The notes below the pieces were generated by a model. It was not told the DNA's origin. It saw only the letters and a list, made by a program, of their open reading frames with translations, and did no database searches. DNA of 64,000 bases from Clostridiales bacterium (GTDB lineage Bacteria; Bacillota; Clostridia; Lachnospirales; Lachnospiraceae). Where the stretch lies: assembly GCA_020859985.1 (NCBI GenBank), contig JAJBVD010000026.1, positions 1 through 64,000 on the forward strand, written 5' to 3'. Both the position numbers and the translations under genes were made by a program. Position 1 is the stretch's first letter; each line of letters opens with the position of its first letter. Shown here one piece after another: positions 8,975 to 16,845 of this stretch.

Positions 8975-9172
8975 ATGGCAGAAATAAATCAGAATGATAT
9001 CATAATTGATATTAGAAGGGTAGCCGTAAAACTAAATCAAAACAAATTGACAAAACAAGAGTATGCAGAAAATGGCGGCCGATATTCGTTTTCTTTTTTT
9101 GACGAGTATGAGGATGAAATTGGAAGCTTCGCAAATAATGTTGAGCTGGCAGGATTAAAATATATGGCGTAG
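8975..9172 (+). CDS. Small homing-endonuclease-associated-repeat protein
   Basis: 65 residues resembling one homing endonuclease associated repeat (RRVAVKLNQNKLTKQEYAEN, then GGRYS and ending AGL). Such repeats usually occur in longer proteins with HNH domains or several repeats, so this may be a fragment. AAGGA lies a few bases before the ATG. Confidence 0.5.
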   Translation: MAEINQNDIIIDIRRVAVKLNQNKLTKQEYAENGGRYSFSFFDEYEDEIGSFANNVELAGLKYMA

Positions 9173-9204
9173 CTTGTTGAAAAATCGGGATATGGAGGTA
9201 AGCG

Positions 9205-9705
9205 ATGAATAAAGAATTCAGAAGAAAAGATAGGGCTGTAACTGACATCAATCAAATCATCAAAATTATTGATCAGGCCAAAATCTTACATCTGGGGTTA
9301 GTTGATAGTGGATTCCCTTATATTGTTCCACTCCATTATGGATATGAATATGATAGCAATAGGGATATGTTTATTTTTTATATGCATGGTGCAAAAACAG
9401 GACGCAAGATTGAATTGCTCAGAAATAATTCCAATGTCTGTGTTGAACTTGAAACAGATGTAGAACTTGATTCTGCCGGTGACATCCCGTGTGAATATGG
9501 CTCTTTTTATTCATCTGTAATAGGACAAGGCTGTGCGTCAATAGTCGATGGTATAGAAGAGAAAAAAAGGGCATTAAATCTACTGATGGAGAATCAAACG
9601 GGAAGGACTTTTGAATTCACTGAAAAAATGGTGGCAGCTGTTGCTGTAATTAAGATAGAAATCAAGGAATATACGGCAAAAGCAAGAGTAAAAATGGCAC
9701 AGTAG
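9205..9705 (+). CDS. Pyridoxamine 5'-phosphate oxidase / NimA-like flavoprotein
   Basis: 166 residues matching the split-barrel FMN-binding family that includes 5-nitroimidazole resistance (Nim) proteins: MNKEFRRKDRAVTDINQIIK, a hydrophobic strand, VPLHYGYEYD, FYMHGAKTGRKIELLRNN, and CVELETD. Probably binds FMN and reduces a small substrate; drug resistance cannot be concluded from sequence. Ribosome site GGAGGTAAGCG before ATG. Confidence 0.8.
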   Translation: MNKEFRRKDRAVTDINQIIKIIDQAKILHLGLVDSGFPYIVPLHYGYEYDSNRDMFIFYMHGAKTGRKIELLRNNSNVCVELETDVELDSAGDIPCEYGSFYSSVIGQGCASIVDGIEEKKRALNLLMENQTGRTFEFTEKMVAAVAVIKIEIKEYTAKARVKMAQ

Positions 9706-9761
9706 CTGAAATTCCAGTTTATTGGTGCAGTCAGAGCCATGTTAGGGGAGATAAGCTAAAA

Positions 9762-10301
9762 ATGGGAAAAACTGTTCAGTATATTGTATATGCAGTAACG
9801 ATGTGCGTGATATATGCTGTGATTGGACATTTGAACAATCGTAACGGCACAGGCAGTGATTCCGGGCAGAGTGACGTGAACTATGTGGTGAAGATGCCTG
9901 CCGCGTTAAAATATGTTTATCTGGCTATGTTCGCAATGGGAATGATCTTATTTGCCTTTTTTACTATTTGTGGGATCAGGGGAATTCCGGAGATCACAGT
10001 TGGGCTTATCCGTTTTTCTCTGATTGTCGCCGCTATCGGGCTTCTGGTGATGATATGGGTTTCCTGTTGGAGAATTCGTGTGGATGGAAGTAATATGGAA
10101 ATCCATAAGCTGCTTCACAGAAGCCGGACCGTGTCCTTTTCAGAAATAGAGAAAGTGGAAATGACGAAAAAGTATCAGTTGGTTCTGTATAAAGATGGGA
10201 AAAAGCTAATAATCGTCGATTTGCTGGCGGATAATTATGAACGCCTGAAAAACAGTTTGGGGAATTATGGAAAGTTACAGGAAAGGAACGGGGGAGAATA
10301 A
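9762..10301 (+). CDS. Membrane protein with PH-like C-terminal domain
   Basis: 179 residues: helices near 6-24, 48-70 and 80-103, then a soluble beta-rich domain (WRIRVDGSNMEIHKLLHRSR, SFSEIEKVEM) like the PH-like domains of bacterial DUF membrane proteins. Function unknown. Two bases separate its stop from the next ATG, so the pair is co-transcribed. Confidence 0.65.
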   Translation: MGKTVQYIVYAVTMCVIYAVIGHLNNRNGTGSDSGQSDVNYVVKMPAALKYVYLAMFAMGMILFAFFTICGIRGIPEITVGLIRFSLIVAAIGLLVMIWVSCWRIRVDGSNMEIHKLLHRSRTVSFSEIEKVEMTKKYQLVLYKDGKKLIIVDLLADNYERLKNSLGNYGKLQERNGGE

Positions 10302-10303
10302 AT

Positions 10304-10759
10304 ATGTCCGACTTGCAATTTATAGCAGGGTTCTTTTGCCTGATCCTCGGTGTCCTGGCTGTGGTATTCCTCCTTGCATCCGTTCTGATTGCCAGAAGCG
10401 GGAAAAGGAAAGCAAGGGAATGCACAGTACCGGTAACAGCGGAAATCATAGAAATTCAGAAACGACGGATGGATCTTGATGCAGATGGGTCAAGAACATA
10501 TTCCTGGTTTCCAAAATACCGGTTTTGCTGGAACGGCAAGGATATGGAAATATTTGACAACACTGGCCACAGGGAAGGCTATCAGCAGGTGGGAAACCGG
10601 AAAACGTTATATGTTAATCCGGACAAGCCGGAAGATTTTTATGTAGAGGGCGACAGGCTGACGCGGACATTGGTTATCGTATTTCGGTTGGTTGTTATTG
10701 TCTTATTAGTGGCATTAGTGGCCGTATTTGCTATAGATCGAAAGATTATAACAGGCTGA
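10304..10759 (+). CDS. DUF3592-like membrane protein
   Basis: 151 residues with a helix at each end (about 5-28 and 122-143) enclosing an extracytoplasmic or cytoplasmic beta-rich domain: VPVTAEIIEIQKRR, then YRFCWNGKDM and LYVNPDKPEDFYV, characteristic of DUF3592. Role unknown. Probably an operon with the upstream PH-like membrane protein. Confidence 0.7.
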   Translation: MSDLQFIAGFFCLILGVLAVVFLLASVLIARSGKRKARECTVPVTAEIIEIQKRRMDLDADGSRTYSWFPKYRFCWNGKDMEIFDNTGHREGYQQVGNRKTLYVNPDKPEDFYVEGDRLTRTLVIVFRLVVIVLLVALVAVFAIDRKIITG

Positions 10760-10773
10760 TTGGGGAGAAAACA

Positions 10774-11337
10774 ATGTGTGGACGATATTACGTTGATGAT
10801 GATACGGTAGAAGAAATCCATCGGATTACGAAAAATGCGGATTTCCCAGTCAGAACCGGTGACATCCGGCCATCGGAGACAGCTGTCGTGCTCAATCAAA
10901 GAAGCGGTAAGCTGGCTGTGGAAAACATGGTCTGGGGTTATTCCGGCTATCAGGGCAAAAATCTGCTGATAAATGCAAGGTCGGAGGGAATACTGGAAAG
11001 ACGAACCTTTCGGGATGATATTCTCCTGCGTCGATGTGTGATTCCAGCAAAAGGATTTTATGAGTGGAGTTCGTCAAAAGAAAAATATTGGTTTGAGGAC
11101 GGCTCACCGTCCTTGTTTCTGGCAGGCTGTTTCAATGTGCAAAGGAAGTTTGTCATTATCACAACCAGTGCAAATGCTTCTGTTGTTCCCATCCATAGCC
11201 GTATGCCGTTGCTTTTGTCTGAAAACGAGCTGGAGGGATGGCTGTTTGATGAGGATTCGATGAAAACGGCACTGCAAAAAATACCGCAGCTGCTGAACCG
11301 GCGGACGGAATATGAGCAACTGTCATTCTTCCCTTAG
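10774..11337 (+). CDS. SOS response-associated peptidase family (YedK/HMCES-like)
   Basis: 187 residues starting MCGRYY, the hallmark of the SRAP family: Cys2, exposed after Met removal, forms a covalent bond with abasic sites in single-stranded DNA. Other conserved elements are NARSEG, RRCVIPAKGFYEW and the His-Arg-Met-Pro block (here HSRMP). Likely shields abasic DNA. It sits among unrelated accessory genes. Confidence 0.9.
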   Translation: MCGRYYVDDDTVEEIHRITKNADFPVRTGDIRPSETAVVLNQRSGKLAVENMVWGYSGYQGKNLLINARSEGILERRTFRDDILLRRCVIPAKGFYEWSSSKEKYWFEDGSPSLFLAGCFNVQRKFVIITTSANASVVPIHSRMPLLLSENELEGWLFDEDSMKTALQKIPQLLNRRTEYEQLSFFP

Positions 11338-11377
11338 TGAGAGAAGGCCAGTGCATACGAGAAAGATGGGGTAAATA

Positions 11378-11902
11378 GTGAGAACAGAGAATATTGTTGT
11401 TCGACAGGAAATAAAGTCAGATTATGCAGGAGTGTATCAGCTGGTTTCTGATGCGTTTGCTTCTGCAGAACAGACAGACGGGAATGAACAGGACTTAGTG
11501 GAAGCGCTAAGAAAGAGCGAGTCTTTTATTCCGAAACTTTCCCTTGTGGCGAAAATGGAGGGTGAACTGGCAGGACACATTCTTTTTACGAGAGTTAAAG
11601 TAGGTACCGATGAAGTGCTTGCTCTCGCGCCTCTTTCCGTGAAACCGAAGTTCCAGCGGATGGGGGTAGGAAGTGCACTGATCAGGACGGGACACCAGAT
11701 TGCGGCAGATATGGGGTATTCTTATTCTTTGGTGCTTGGAAGCGCGCAGTATTATCCGAGGTTTGGATATGCTCCGGCAGCAGAATATGGAATACAGGTA
11801 CCGGATGGTTTTCCTGCTGATTGCTTTATGGCAGCGAGACTGCGTGACGATGCCGAGCCGGTCTGCGGTGCTGTTATATACGCGAAGGAGTTTGAATTAT
11901 AA
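11378..11902 (+). CDS. GNAT family N-acetyltransferase (YhbS-like)
   Basis: 174 residues. Acetyl-CoA motif VKPKFQRMGVGSALIRTG (about 88-105), then VLGSAQYYPRFGYAPA, the typical YhbS-like ending. Substrate unknown. The start is GTG at 11378. Its stop overlaps the region just before the Smr gene, so the two are likely co-transcribed. Confidence 0.85.
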   Translation: MRTENIVVRQEIKSDYAGVYQLVSDAFASAEQTDGNEQDLVEALRKSESFIPKLSLVAKMEGELAGHILFTRVKVGTDEVLALAPLSVKPKFQRMGVGSALIRTGHQIAADMGYSYSLVLGSAQYYPRFGYAPAAEYGIQVPDGFPADCFMAARLRDDAEPVCGAVIYAKEFEL

Positions 11903-11903
11903 A

Positions 11904-12161
11904 ATGCTGACAGAACCGATTATTACAATAGATGTACACGGGATGAACGTTGATAAAGCACTGGATGCTGTTCATAAGAAAGTGGATGGCGCTGGGAACG
12001 CAGTGTATGAGGTTCGAGTCATTCACGGTTTTCATGGTGGTACACGCATACGCTCTGCTGTCAGAGAAGAGTTTGGCTATGGCCGGGAACCAAAAATAAA
12101 GCGGATACAGCCAGGGGACAATGAGGGAATTACCAGACTGATCCTTAAAGAATTGTTTTAA
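11904..12161 (+). CDS. Smr domain protein
   Basis: 85-residue stand-alone Smr domain, as at the C-terminus of MutS2: IDVHGMNVDKALDAVHKKVD, then VRVIHGFHGGTRIRSAVREEF. The conserved DVHG and HG-x-G-T-x-I-R are present. Smr domains nick or bind branched nucleic acid, and some act in ribosome rescue. The longer frame upstream is a shadow of the GNAT gene. Confidence 0.8.
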   Translation: MLTEPIITIDVHGMNVDKALDAVHKKVDGAGNAVYEVRVIHGFHGGTRIRSAVREEFGYGREPKIKRIQPGDNEGITRLILKELF

Positions 12162-12232
12162 TATTGTTAGAACAAAATAGAGGATGATGATTAGCATTCC
12201 ATATGAGAGTGGCTGCTTATAAATGCGAATGC

Positions 12233-12658
12233 TTAGGACAAGGCGATGTTTCGGATGAAAAGGTACGAAAACTCGATTGCCCGGCATGTGAGCGCTTCGC
12301 ACATATGTGGCGGGTCATTTTCGGAAAACCCACTGGGCCTTAATTCGCGGCAACGCAGGGAACCGAATTCCTGTTCGAATTCTTCTGCAAAATGATAGCA
12401 GATCTGCACGATTTCTTTTTCATCCATGTAGGAAGCAGAAAAATACAGCCCAATGAACATCAGCGTGCCTTCGACCAGACCACATTGAGCGCGATAGCCG
12501 CCAGCACCATGCATTCCCAGGGCAGCCGTATAGACATCTTTTCGGATGGGGAACTGAAACAGCTCGGACAAACAGGTAAGGGAGGTCCGGGCACAGTTCA
12601 TATCATACCGATAGTAAAGCTTATGTACTTTGTGCTGTATATATTCCCTGTATTCCAT
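12233..12658 (-). CDS. C_GCAxxG_C_C family protein (putative redox)
   Basis: 141 residues. GMHGAGGYRAQCGLVEGTLM corresponds to the central CGAxxGALM-like motif, followed by conserved Cys in CYHF, LRCREL, HMCEALTC. This family is associated with redox or metal proteins in anaerobes, with no defined reaction. An upstream ATG at 12688 lacks a ribosome site; 12658 follows CAGGGA. Convergent with the Smr gene. Confidence 0.75.
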   Translation of the reverse strand: MEYREYIQHKVHKLYYRYDMNCARTSLTCLSELFQFPIRKDVYTAALGMHGAGGYRAQCGLVEGTLMFIGLYFSASYMDEKEIVQICYHFAEEFEQEFGSLRCRELRPSGFSENDPPHMCEALTCRAIEFSYLFIRNIALS

Positions 12659-12805
12659 GGTTGTTCCCTGCCTTAAACATTTGTTCATATCTGCGAAATT
12701 TTGCCTGCTCGGTGTTTCCGACGCTTATCAGTTTATCAAATTATGGACAGGCAGGCAAATGTAATATCATGGGAAGAAAACATGGAATGAGATTGCAAAA
12801 AGGAT

Positions 12806-12834
12806 TTGACAACCATTGCTGCTTGCTTTAAGAT
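12806..12834 (+). promoter_or_regulatory. Strong sigma-A promoter of a structured RNA
   Basis: TTGACA at 12806-12811, exactly 17 bp, then TAAGAT at 12829-12834. Transcription would start near 12841 and reach the terminator at 13025-13067. Confidence 0.7.
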
Positions 12835-12840
12835 GAGGAT

Positions 12841-13067
12841 GACACATCATTTGAACTTCCACATTACAGGTGGTAGTTAGAAATTTTTATTCCGGCATTG
12901 AGTGGGCCGGGATTCAAATTTAGCAGGGAAACCTGCATTTTTATTGAAATGTCCCCTCGCGTTAACTCGGCGGCAGATCGAGCCGCCAATGAGAAGAATG
13001 CTTCGCATTGTGGCGGCTCTATATAAAGGCACTGATTATTTTATGAAAAAATAGTCGGTGCCTTTTT
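12841..13067 (+). ncRNA. Candidate structured non-coding RNA, about 230 nt
   Basis: Between a strong promoter and a strong terminator there is no convincing reading frame but a chain of stems. TTCCAC/GGTGG lies near 12856-12876. A long stem is formed by AAATTT..ATTCCGGC and GCCGGGAT..AAATTT (about 12881-12922). GCAGG-GAAA-CCTGC with a GNRA loop is at about 12924-12937. GAGCCGCCAATG pairs with CATTGTGGCGGCTC (about 12986-13021). I do not recognise the family: T-box, 6S, SRP, tmRNA and RNase P signatures are absent. It could be a free RNA or a leader for the gene at 13205. Confidence 0.5.
13025..13067 (+). terminator. Rho-independent terminator of the candidate RNA
   Basis: AAAGGCACTGATTATTTT (from 13025) pairs with AAAAAATAGTCGGTGCCTTT, then a T-run ending near 13067. 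A long stem with A/T-rich upper part. Confidence 0.8.
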
Positions 13068-13204
13068 GCGTTCATATGAACTTGTGTCAGGAGGAGGGAA
13101 GAGAGAACACTCGAATGAAACAAGAAATCGGAATGCGGCTACGGCTTATGGATGGTTAGCGTATTCGGCATTTCACATCATGAGAAAATGAAAGGAGGAA
13201 ACGA

Positions 13205-13429
13205 ATGAATATCAAAAAGAAAACCATTTATAAGTATGGCAGTGTCCGTCTGCCGCTGGAAACTGGAAGAACGGCATGGTACAACCAGAAGGGGTCCTGG
13301 AGGAATACCGATATCGTGGAACGGATACTGGTGATCGACGGGAATCATGTGGTGTTTGAGACGGCAAAATACCGGTATTGCATTGAGTTTCAGGAAAAAG
13401 AGCGTATGGCGATGGGGCTTGCGGCCTAA
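13205..13429 (+). CDS. Small hypothetical protein, 74 residues
   Basis: Basic, beta-rich small protein (IYKYGSVRLPLETGRTAWYN, ILVIDGNHVVFET) with an excellent ribosome site (AAAGGAGG, 8 bases before ATG). No family recognised. A 14-codon frame at about 13115-13159 just upstream also has a ribosome site and could be a leader peptide. Downstream is the promoter of the DUF3990 module. Confidence 0.55.
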   Translation: MNIKKKTIYKYGSVRLPLETGRTAWYNQKGSWRNTDIVERILVIDGNHVVFETAKYRYCIEFQEKERMAMGLAA

Positions 13430-13452
13430 GGGGATTTCCGGTGAAGTTTTGA

Positions 13453-13481
13453 TTGGAATACACGGGAATCTCTGTTATAAT
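13453..13481 (+). promoter_or_regulatory. Promoter of the DUF3990 / HTH module
   Basis: TTGGAA at 13453-13458, 17 bp, then a consensus TATAAT at 13476-13481, about 55 bases before the start codon. Confidence 0.65.
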
Positions 13482-13535
13482 CATTAAAAAAATGGATCAA
13501 AGGCATTGATACGGACAGAAATGGAGGTGCATGAA

Positions 13536-14216
13536 GTGGCACTGACTTTATACCATGGCTCTGAACATATCATTTCGGAACCACAGTATGGCAAAGGATC
13601 ATTTCATAATGACTATGGACGTGGCTTTTACTGTACGGAAAGCCTGGAGCTTGCAAAAGAATGGGCCTGCTCAAAGGGCGGAGACGGCTACGCAAATGCC
13701 TATCAGATGGATCTGGATGGGTTGAATGTCCTTCGCCTGAATGCACCGGAATATAATATTTTAAATTGGCTTGCTGTGCTGACGAGTAACCGAACCTATT
13801 GGGAGAAAAGCAGCATTTCGGAGACTGCAAAAAACTATCTGAAGGAAAACTTCCTGATTGACCTGAACGGATACGATGTCATAATCGGTTATCGGGCGGA
13901 TGACTCTTATTTTACTTTTGCCCAGAGTTTTGTGGCGAATACCATTTCCCTCCGGCAGTTGTCAGAAGCTATGAAGTTGGGAAAGCTTGGTGAGCAGGTG
14001 GTATTAAAAAGCCGCGAGGCATTCGCAAGGATATCTTTTACAGGTTCCGAGAAAGCAGATGGGACCGTTTATTTTGCTAAGAAAACGGAGCGAGACCGTA
14101 ATGCGCGGCAGGAATATCGGAAAAGGGTCAGGGAACAGGCGGATACTTCGGATCTGTACATGCTGGATATCATGAGGGAGGGAATCAAAAATGGTGATGC
14201 ACGCTTATTCCTTTGA
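13536..14216 (+). CDS. DUF3990 protein, putative ADP-ribosyltransferase-like toxin
   Basis: 226 residues. The start LTLYHGSEHIISEPQYGKGS and the block DYGRGFYCTESLELAKEWAC match DUF3990, a family with an ADP-ribosyltransferase-like fold that commonly sits beside small HTH or DUF3791 proteins. The H-G and Y-x-T-x(2)-L residues expected for NAD binding are visible. The downstream HTH gene overlaps its end by 26 bp, the usual layout of a toxin-antitoxin pair. Start chosen as GTG at 13536, eight bases after GGAGG. Confidence 0.7.
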   Translation: MALTLYHGSEHIISEPQYGKGSFHNDYGRGFYCTESLELAKEWACSKGGDGYANAYQMDLDGLNVLRLNAPEYNILNWLAVLTSNRTYWEKSSISETAKNYLKENFLIDLNGYDVIIGYRADDSYFTFAQSFVANTISLRQLSEAMKLGKLGEQVVLKSREAFARISFTGSEKADGTVYFAKKTERDRNARQEYRKRVREQADTSDLYMLDIMREGIKNGDARLFL

Positions 14217-14832
14217 ATATCTGGAGTCAGCACAGAAAAATCTGGGTGATATGCTTGATTTCGCCGTGAATACCTGCGGGCTTGGTCTGGAATCTTTTTA
14301 TCAGATGTTTCTTTCTTCATGTGTGGCAGAACAGTTTGGGAAAGGGAACCCGCGGTACGTGGCCGGAATGAACGGTGCGGAACTCGCATGGGAAGTGCTG
14401 GAGTTTGTTCGCCAGCCAATTCCGGATCAGGAAGCGGTTTTTTATCTGGATAAGTCTCCAGAATATTGGTGTGGCTGGAGCCTTGCATATTATCAGTGGG
14501 TTACCGGAAAGACCTTTCGGAAAATCGAACAGTTCATTTCGGCTGAGGAAGTATTGTGTATGTATCCAACCCATCATGAAGCGGATGTGGAACGGTTTTG
14601 TGAGACGATGGACGGACTGTTTCAGAAACGGCATACAGAACCTTACCTCAAATGGCGGCGCAAGCTCCTTGGCTTGTCGGTTGACGAGTTAAGTGAAGCT
14701 TCCGGAATAGACGCAAAACAGATTCACGCGATGGAAAAAGACTTTTCAAAGATCAACTCCGCTGCGTCTGAGGATGTGTGGCGTCTGGCTGTTGTGTTGA
14801 AATGCAGCGTGGAGGAACTTCTGGAAATCTGA
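14191..14832 (+). CDS. HTH-domain partner of DUF3990 toxin (putative antitoxin)
   Basis: 213 residues. An N-terminal helical domain (YLESAQKNLGDMLDFAVNTC, VAEQFGKGNPRYVAGMNG, AELAWEVLE) is typical of proteins paired with DUF3990; an HTH-like C-terminal part (KLLGLSVDELSEASGIDAKQ, VLKCSVEELLEI) resembles XRE repressors. Likely binds and neutralises the upstream protein and may repress the operon. Reading overlaps the DUF3990 stop. A clear terminator follows. Confidence 0.65.
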   Translation: MVMHAYSFEYLESAQKNLGDMLDFAVNTCGLGLESFYQMFLSSCVAEQFGKGNPRYVAGMNGAELAWEVLEFVRQPIPDQEAVFYLDKSPEYWCGWSLAYYQWVTGKTFRKIEQFISAEEVLCMYPTHHEADVERFCETMDGLFQKRHTEPYLKWRRKLLGLSVDELSEASGIDAKQIHAMEKDFSKINSAASEDVWRLAVVLKCSVEELLEI

Positions 14833-14902
14833 CCGGACAGGATTGTATCATAAATAAGAATGGGTTACCTGATTCGAAAAGCGGATTGAGACATGAAATA
14901 GC

Positions 14903-14943
14903 AAGGGCATCAAAATGCAGGAATGTTTTTTGATGTCCTTTTT
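14903..14943 (+). terminator. Rho-independent terminator after the DUF3990/HTH pair
   Basis: GGGCATCAAAA (14905-14915) pairs with TTTTGATGTCC (about 14927-14937) followed by TTTTTC. Confidence 0.75.
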
Positions 14944-14983
14944 CATGTATAAATTCAGGAACGCGAAAGGGGGAATTTATCAG

Positions 14984-15184
14984 ATGAAAGATTTTAACAT
15001 CATAATCGAAGAACACATTACGCAGGGATTTCTGTTATCCGCGAAAAGTTGGGAAGAAGCAGAGATGCTGGCAAAGAAAAAATATGACAATGGTGAACTT
15101 GTGGTCACGCCCGGAATTGTAACTGCACGATTGATGTCGGTTGCTGAAGAGGGGATGGATCATCAGGATTTTAGGGAATTTTAG
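14984..15184 (+). CDS. DpnD/PcfM-like small protein
   Basis: 66 residues: FNIIIEEHITQGFLLSAKSW, EEAEMLAKKKYDNGELVVTP, matching the short DpnD/PcfM family found on plasmids and integrative elements. Function unknown. The ATG at 14984 has GGGGGA upstream. Confidence 0.6.
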   Translation: MKDFNIIIEEHITQGFLLSAKSWEEAEMLAKKKYDNGELVVTPGIVTARLMSVAEEGMDHQDFREF

Positions 15185-15357
15185 AAAAAAGGAGACAGGG
15201 ATACAGAAGAAAGTAAGTTAGAAATAAATTAATAATTTTGGCTTAAAGTTAAGAATATTCACAAAACAATCACGATGTCTTATAAGTTTCAACACAACAC
15301 AGACATATTTCTTCTGTAGAGTAAACCTCATCAATCAGAGAAAGGAAGGACACTATT

Positions 15358-15606
15358 ATGAAGAAAAAATATTTGGCAGTTATGTTAGGAATGGCACTTT
15401 CCATCACTTCAATGAGTGTATTTGCAGAAGAAGAAACAGATGCGACAGAAGACATTGTGATAGTGGAGGAAGCAGAAGATGTCGAAGAAGCGGAAGAAAT
15501 GACCGGCCGGATTGATACCGTCAATGAGGATGGCAGTGTTGTGATTTCCATTGGGGAGATGGTGGAAGATGATGCAGATGAAACGGTAAGTGATACAGAA
15601 GCCTGA
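15358..15606 (+). CDS. Small secreted acidic protein
   Basis: 82 residues: a clear signal peptide (MKKKYLAVMLGMALSITSMS, cleavage likely after VFA) followed by a very acidic mature part of about 58 residues rich in Glu, Asp and Ala with a short beta-like segment (GRIDTVNEDGSVVISIG). Unknown function. Ribosome site GAAAGGAAGG. The 173-bp region upstream is AT-rich with nothing else recognised. Confidence 0.65.
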   Translation: MKKKYLAVMLGMALSITSMSVFAEEETDATEDIVIVEEAEDVEEAEEMTGRIDTVNEDGSVVISIGEMVEDDADETVSDTEA

Positions 15607-15632
15607 TTTTATATGGAAATTGTAATATGTAT

Positions 15633-15714
15633 TTGACTATTTTTTGAATCTGTACTAATATTTTCTATGACAAAGACGTTGCTGATACCCGCCTGGTATT
15701 ATGCGACGTTTTTT
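15633..15714 (+). promoter_or_regulatory. Promoter immediately followed by a terminator hairpin
   Basis: TTGACT (15633-15638), 17 bp, TAATAT (15656-15661). The predicted start is close to the foot of a stem (ACGTTGC..GATACC at 15676-15689 against GGTATTA..GCGACGT at 15695-15709) ending in TTTTTT at 15709-15714. Either a very early attenuator for the hydrolase gene at 15749, or simply the upstream gene's terminator with a chance promoter. Confidence 0.45.
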
Positions 15715-15748
15715 GCAATTACATGGAGAAGAATGGACAGGAGAGAAC

Positions 15749-16450
15749 ATGATGGCAAAGCGAAAAATAGCGGTGGTACCCTTGTGGGATGATGAAAAAG
15801 AAAGCATCTGGATGCTTCCCGGATACATGGATGGAATCAGGGATGCCGGGGCAATCCCAGTCATTCTTCCTTTATCCAGCAGCAAAGAGGACGTGCTGGA
15901 GTTATTTGACTTGTGTGACGGCCTGCTTATGACCGGCGGGCATGATGTCTCTCCTGCTTTATACCATCAGGAGAAAAAAGAAGCCTGCGGGCAGATTTGC
16001 CCGGCAAGGGATCAGATGGAACTCATACTGTATGATAACGCACTTGCAAACGAGAAACCCGTGCTCGGTATCTGCCGCGGCATTCAGCTGATCAATGTCC
16101 TGCAGGGTGGTACGCTTTATCAGGATCTGACGACAGAATATAAAAGCCCGGTTGAGCACCATATGAATCCGCCATATACCAATATTGCCCATACGGTTCA
16201 GATAAGAAAGGAATCTCCGCTGTATGATCTGCTGGGGATAGAAACTCTGGGAGTAAACAGCTACCACCATCAGGCAGTAAAGGAACTGGGGGCGGACCTT
16301 GAGGTCATGGCAGAATCTGAGGATGGACTGATAGAGGCTGTGTGCCATACGAAGCACAGATTTGCCTGGGCAGTTCAGTGGCATCCGGAATTTGATTATC
16401 ATGTGAATCCGGCCAGTAAAAGGATATTTGAGGCTTTTGTTAATTTTTAA
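15749..16450 (+). CDS. Gamma-glutamyl-gamma-aminobutyrate hydrolase family (PuuD-like)
   Basis: 233-residue class I glutamine-amidotransferase-like hydrolase. LLMTGGHDVSPALY, the nucleophile elbow GICRGIQLINVLQGGTLYQD (Cys about residue 106), VNSYHHQAVK and the catalytic WHPEFD are all present. Members cleave gamma-glutamyl compounds, e.g. in putrescine breakdown; no other polyamine gene is nearby, so the substrate is open. Start chosen at ATG 15749 after AGGAGAG. Confidence 0.85.
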   Translation: MMAKRKIAVVPLWDDEKESIWMLPGYMDGIRDAGAIPVILPLSSSKEDVLELFDLCDGLLMTGGHDVSPALYHQEKKEACGQICPARDQMELILYDNALANEKPVLGICRGIQLINVLQGGTLYQDLTTEYKSPVEHHMNPPYTNIAHTVQIRKESPLYDLLGIETLGVNSYHHQAVKELGADLEVMAESEDGLIEAVCHTKHRFAWAVQWHPEFDYHVNPASKRIFEAFVNF

Positions 16451-16503
16451 AGCCAAAGGCACTAAAACCGGCTTGTTCCGCTTGCTTTTATTGATGACAT
16501 GGG

Positions 16504-16518
16504 ATATACTTTGTATAT
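16504..16518. promoter_or_regulatory. Inverted repeat upstream of mazEF, possible operator
   Basis: ATATAC-TTT-GTATAT, a perfect 6-bp inverted repeat about 80 bp before the antitoxin gene. MazE/AbrB-type antitoxins bind such sites to autoregulate. Inference only. Confidence 0.4.
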
Positions 16519-16598
16519 ACCAACTATATAAAGCTAAAAGGGCAAATTTTGCATAACCGTCTGTTTTTTATTCAGATACTGAAGGGAGATGGAGGCAT

Positions 16599-16841
16599 AT
16601 GGTAGCACAGGTAAAAGCATGGGGGAACAGCCAGGGAATCCGCCTGTCGAAAGAGTTATTGGATTCGCTGGGGATTTATTTAAATGAGTATCTTGATGTG
16701 AAAGTGGTAAACGGAGATATTGTATTATCTAAGACGTTCCGACATAAGACACTGGAGGAGCGGGCTGCAGAGTATGGCGGTAAACTTGGCCCCTATGAGG
16801 AAATGTCATGGGGCGAGCCGAGCGGAAGGGAGATGTGGTAA
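16599..16841 (+). CDS. mazE: MazE-like AbrB-fold antitoxin
   Basis: 80 residues. The swapped-hairpin DNA-binding fold is evident: VKAWGNSQGIRLSKELLDSL then LDVKVVNGDIVLSK, identical in layout to MazE/PemI. The C-terminal tail (LGPYEEMSWGEPSGREMW) would bind the toxin. The toxin gene follows after four bases. Confidence 0.85.
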   Translation: MVAQVKAWGNSQGIRLSKELLDSLGIYLNEYLDVKVVNGDIVLSKTFRHKTLEERAAEYGGKLGPYEEMSWGEPSGREMW

Positions 16842-16845
16842 TATC

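Noticed and set aside
12841-13067. T-box or tRNA-sensing leader
   Set aside because: No T-box sequence, no specifier loop, and no aminoacyl-tRNA synthetase or amino-acid gene downstream.
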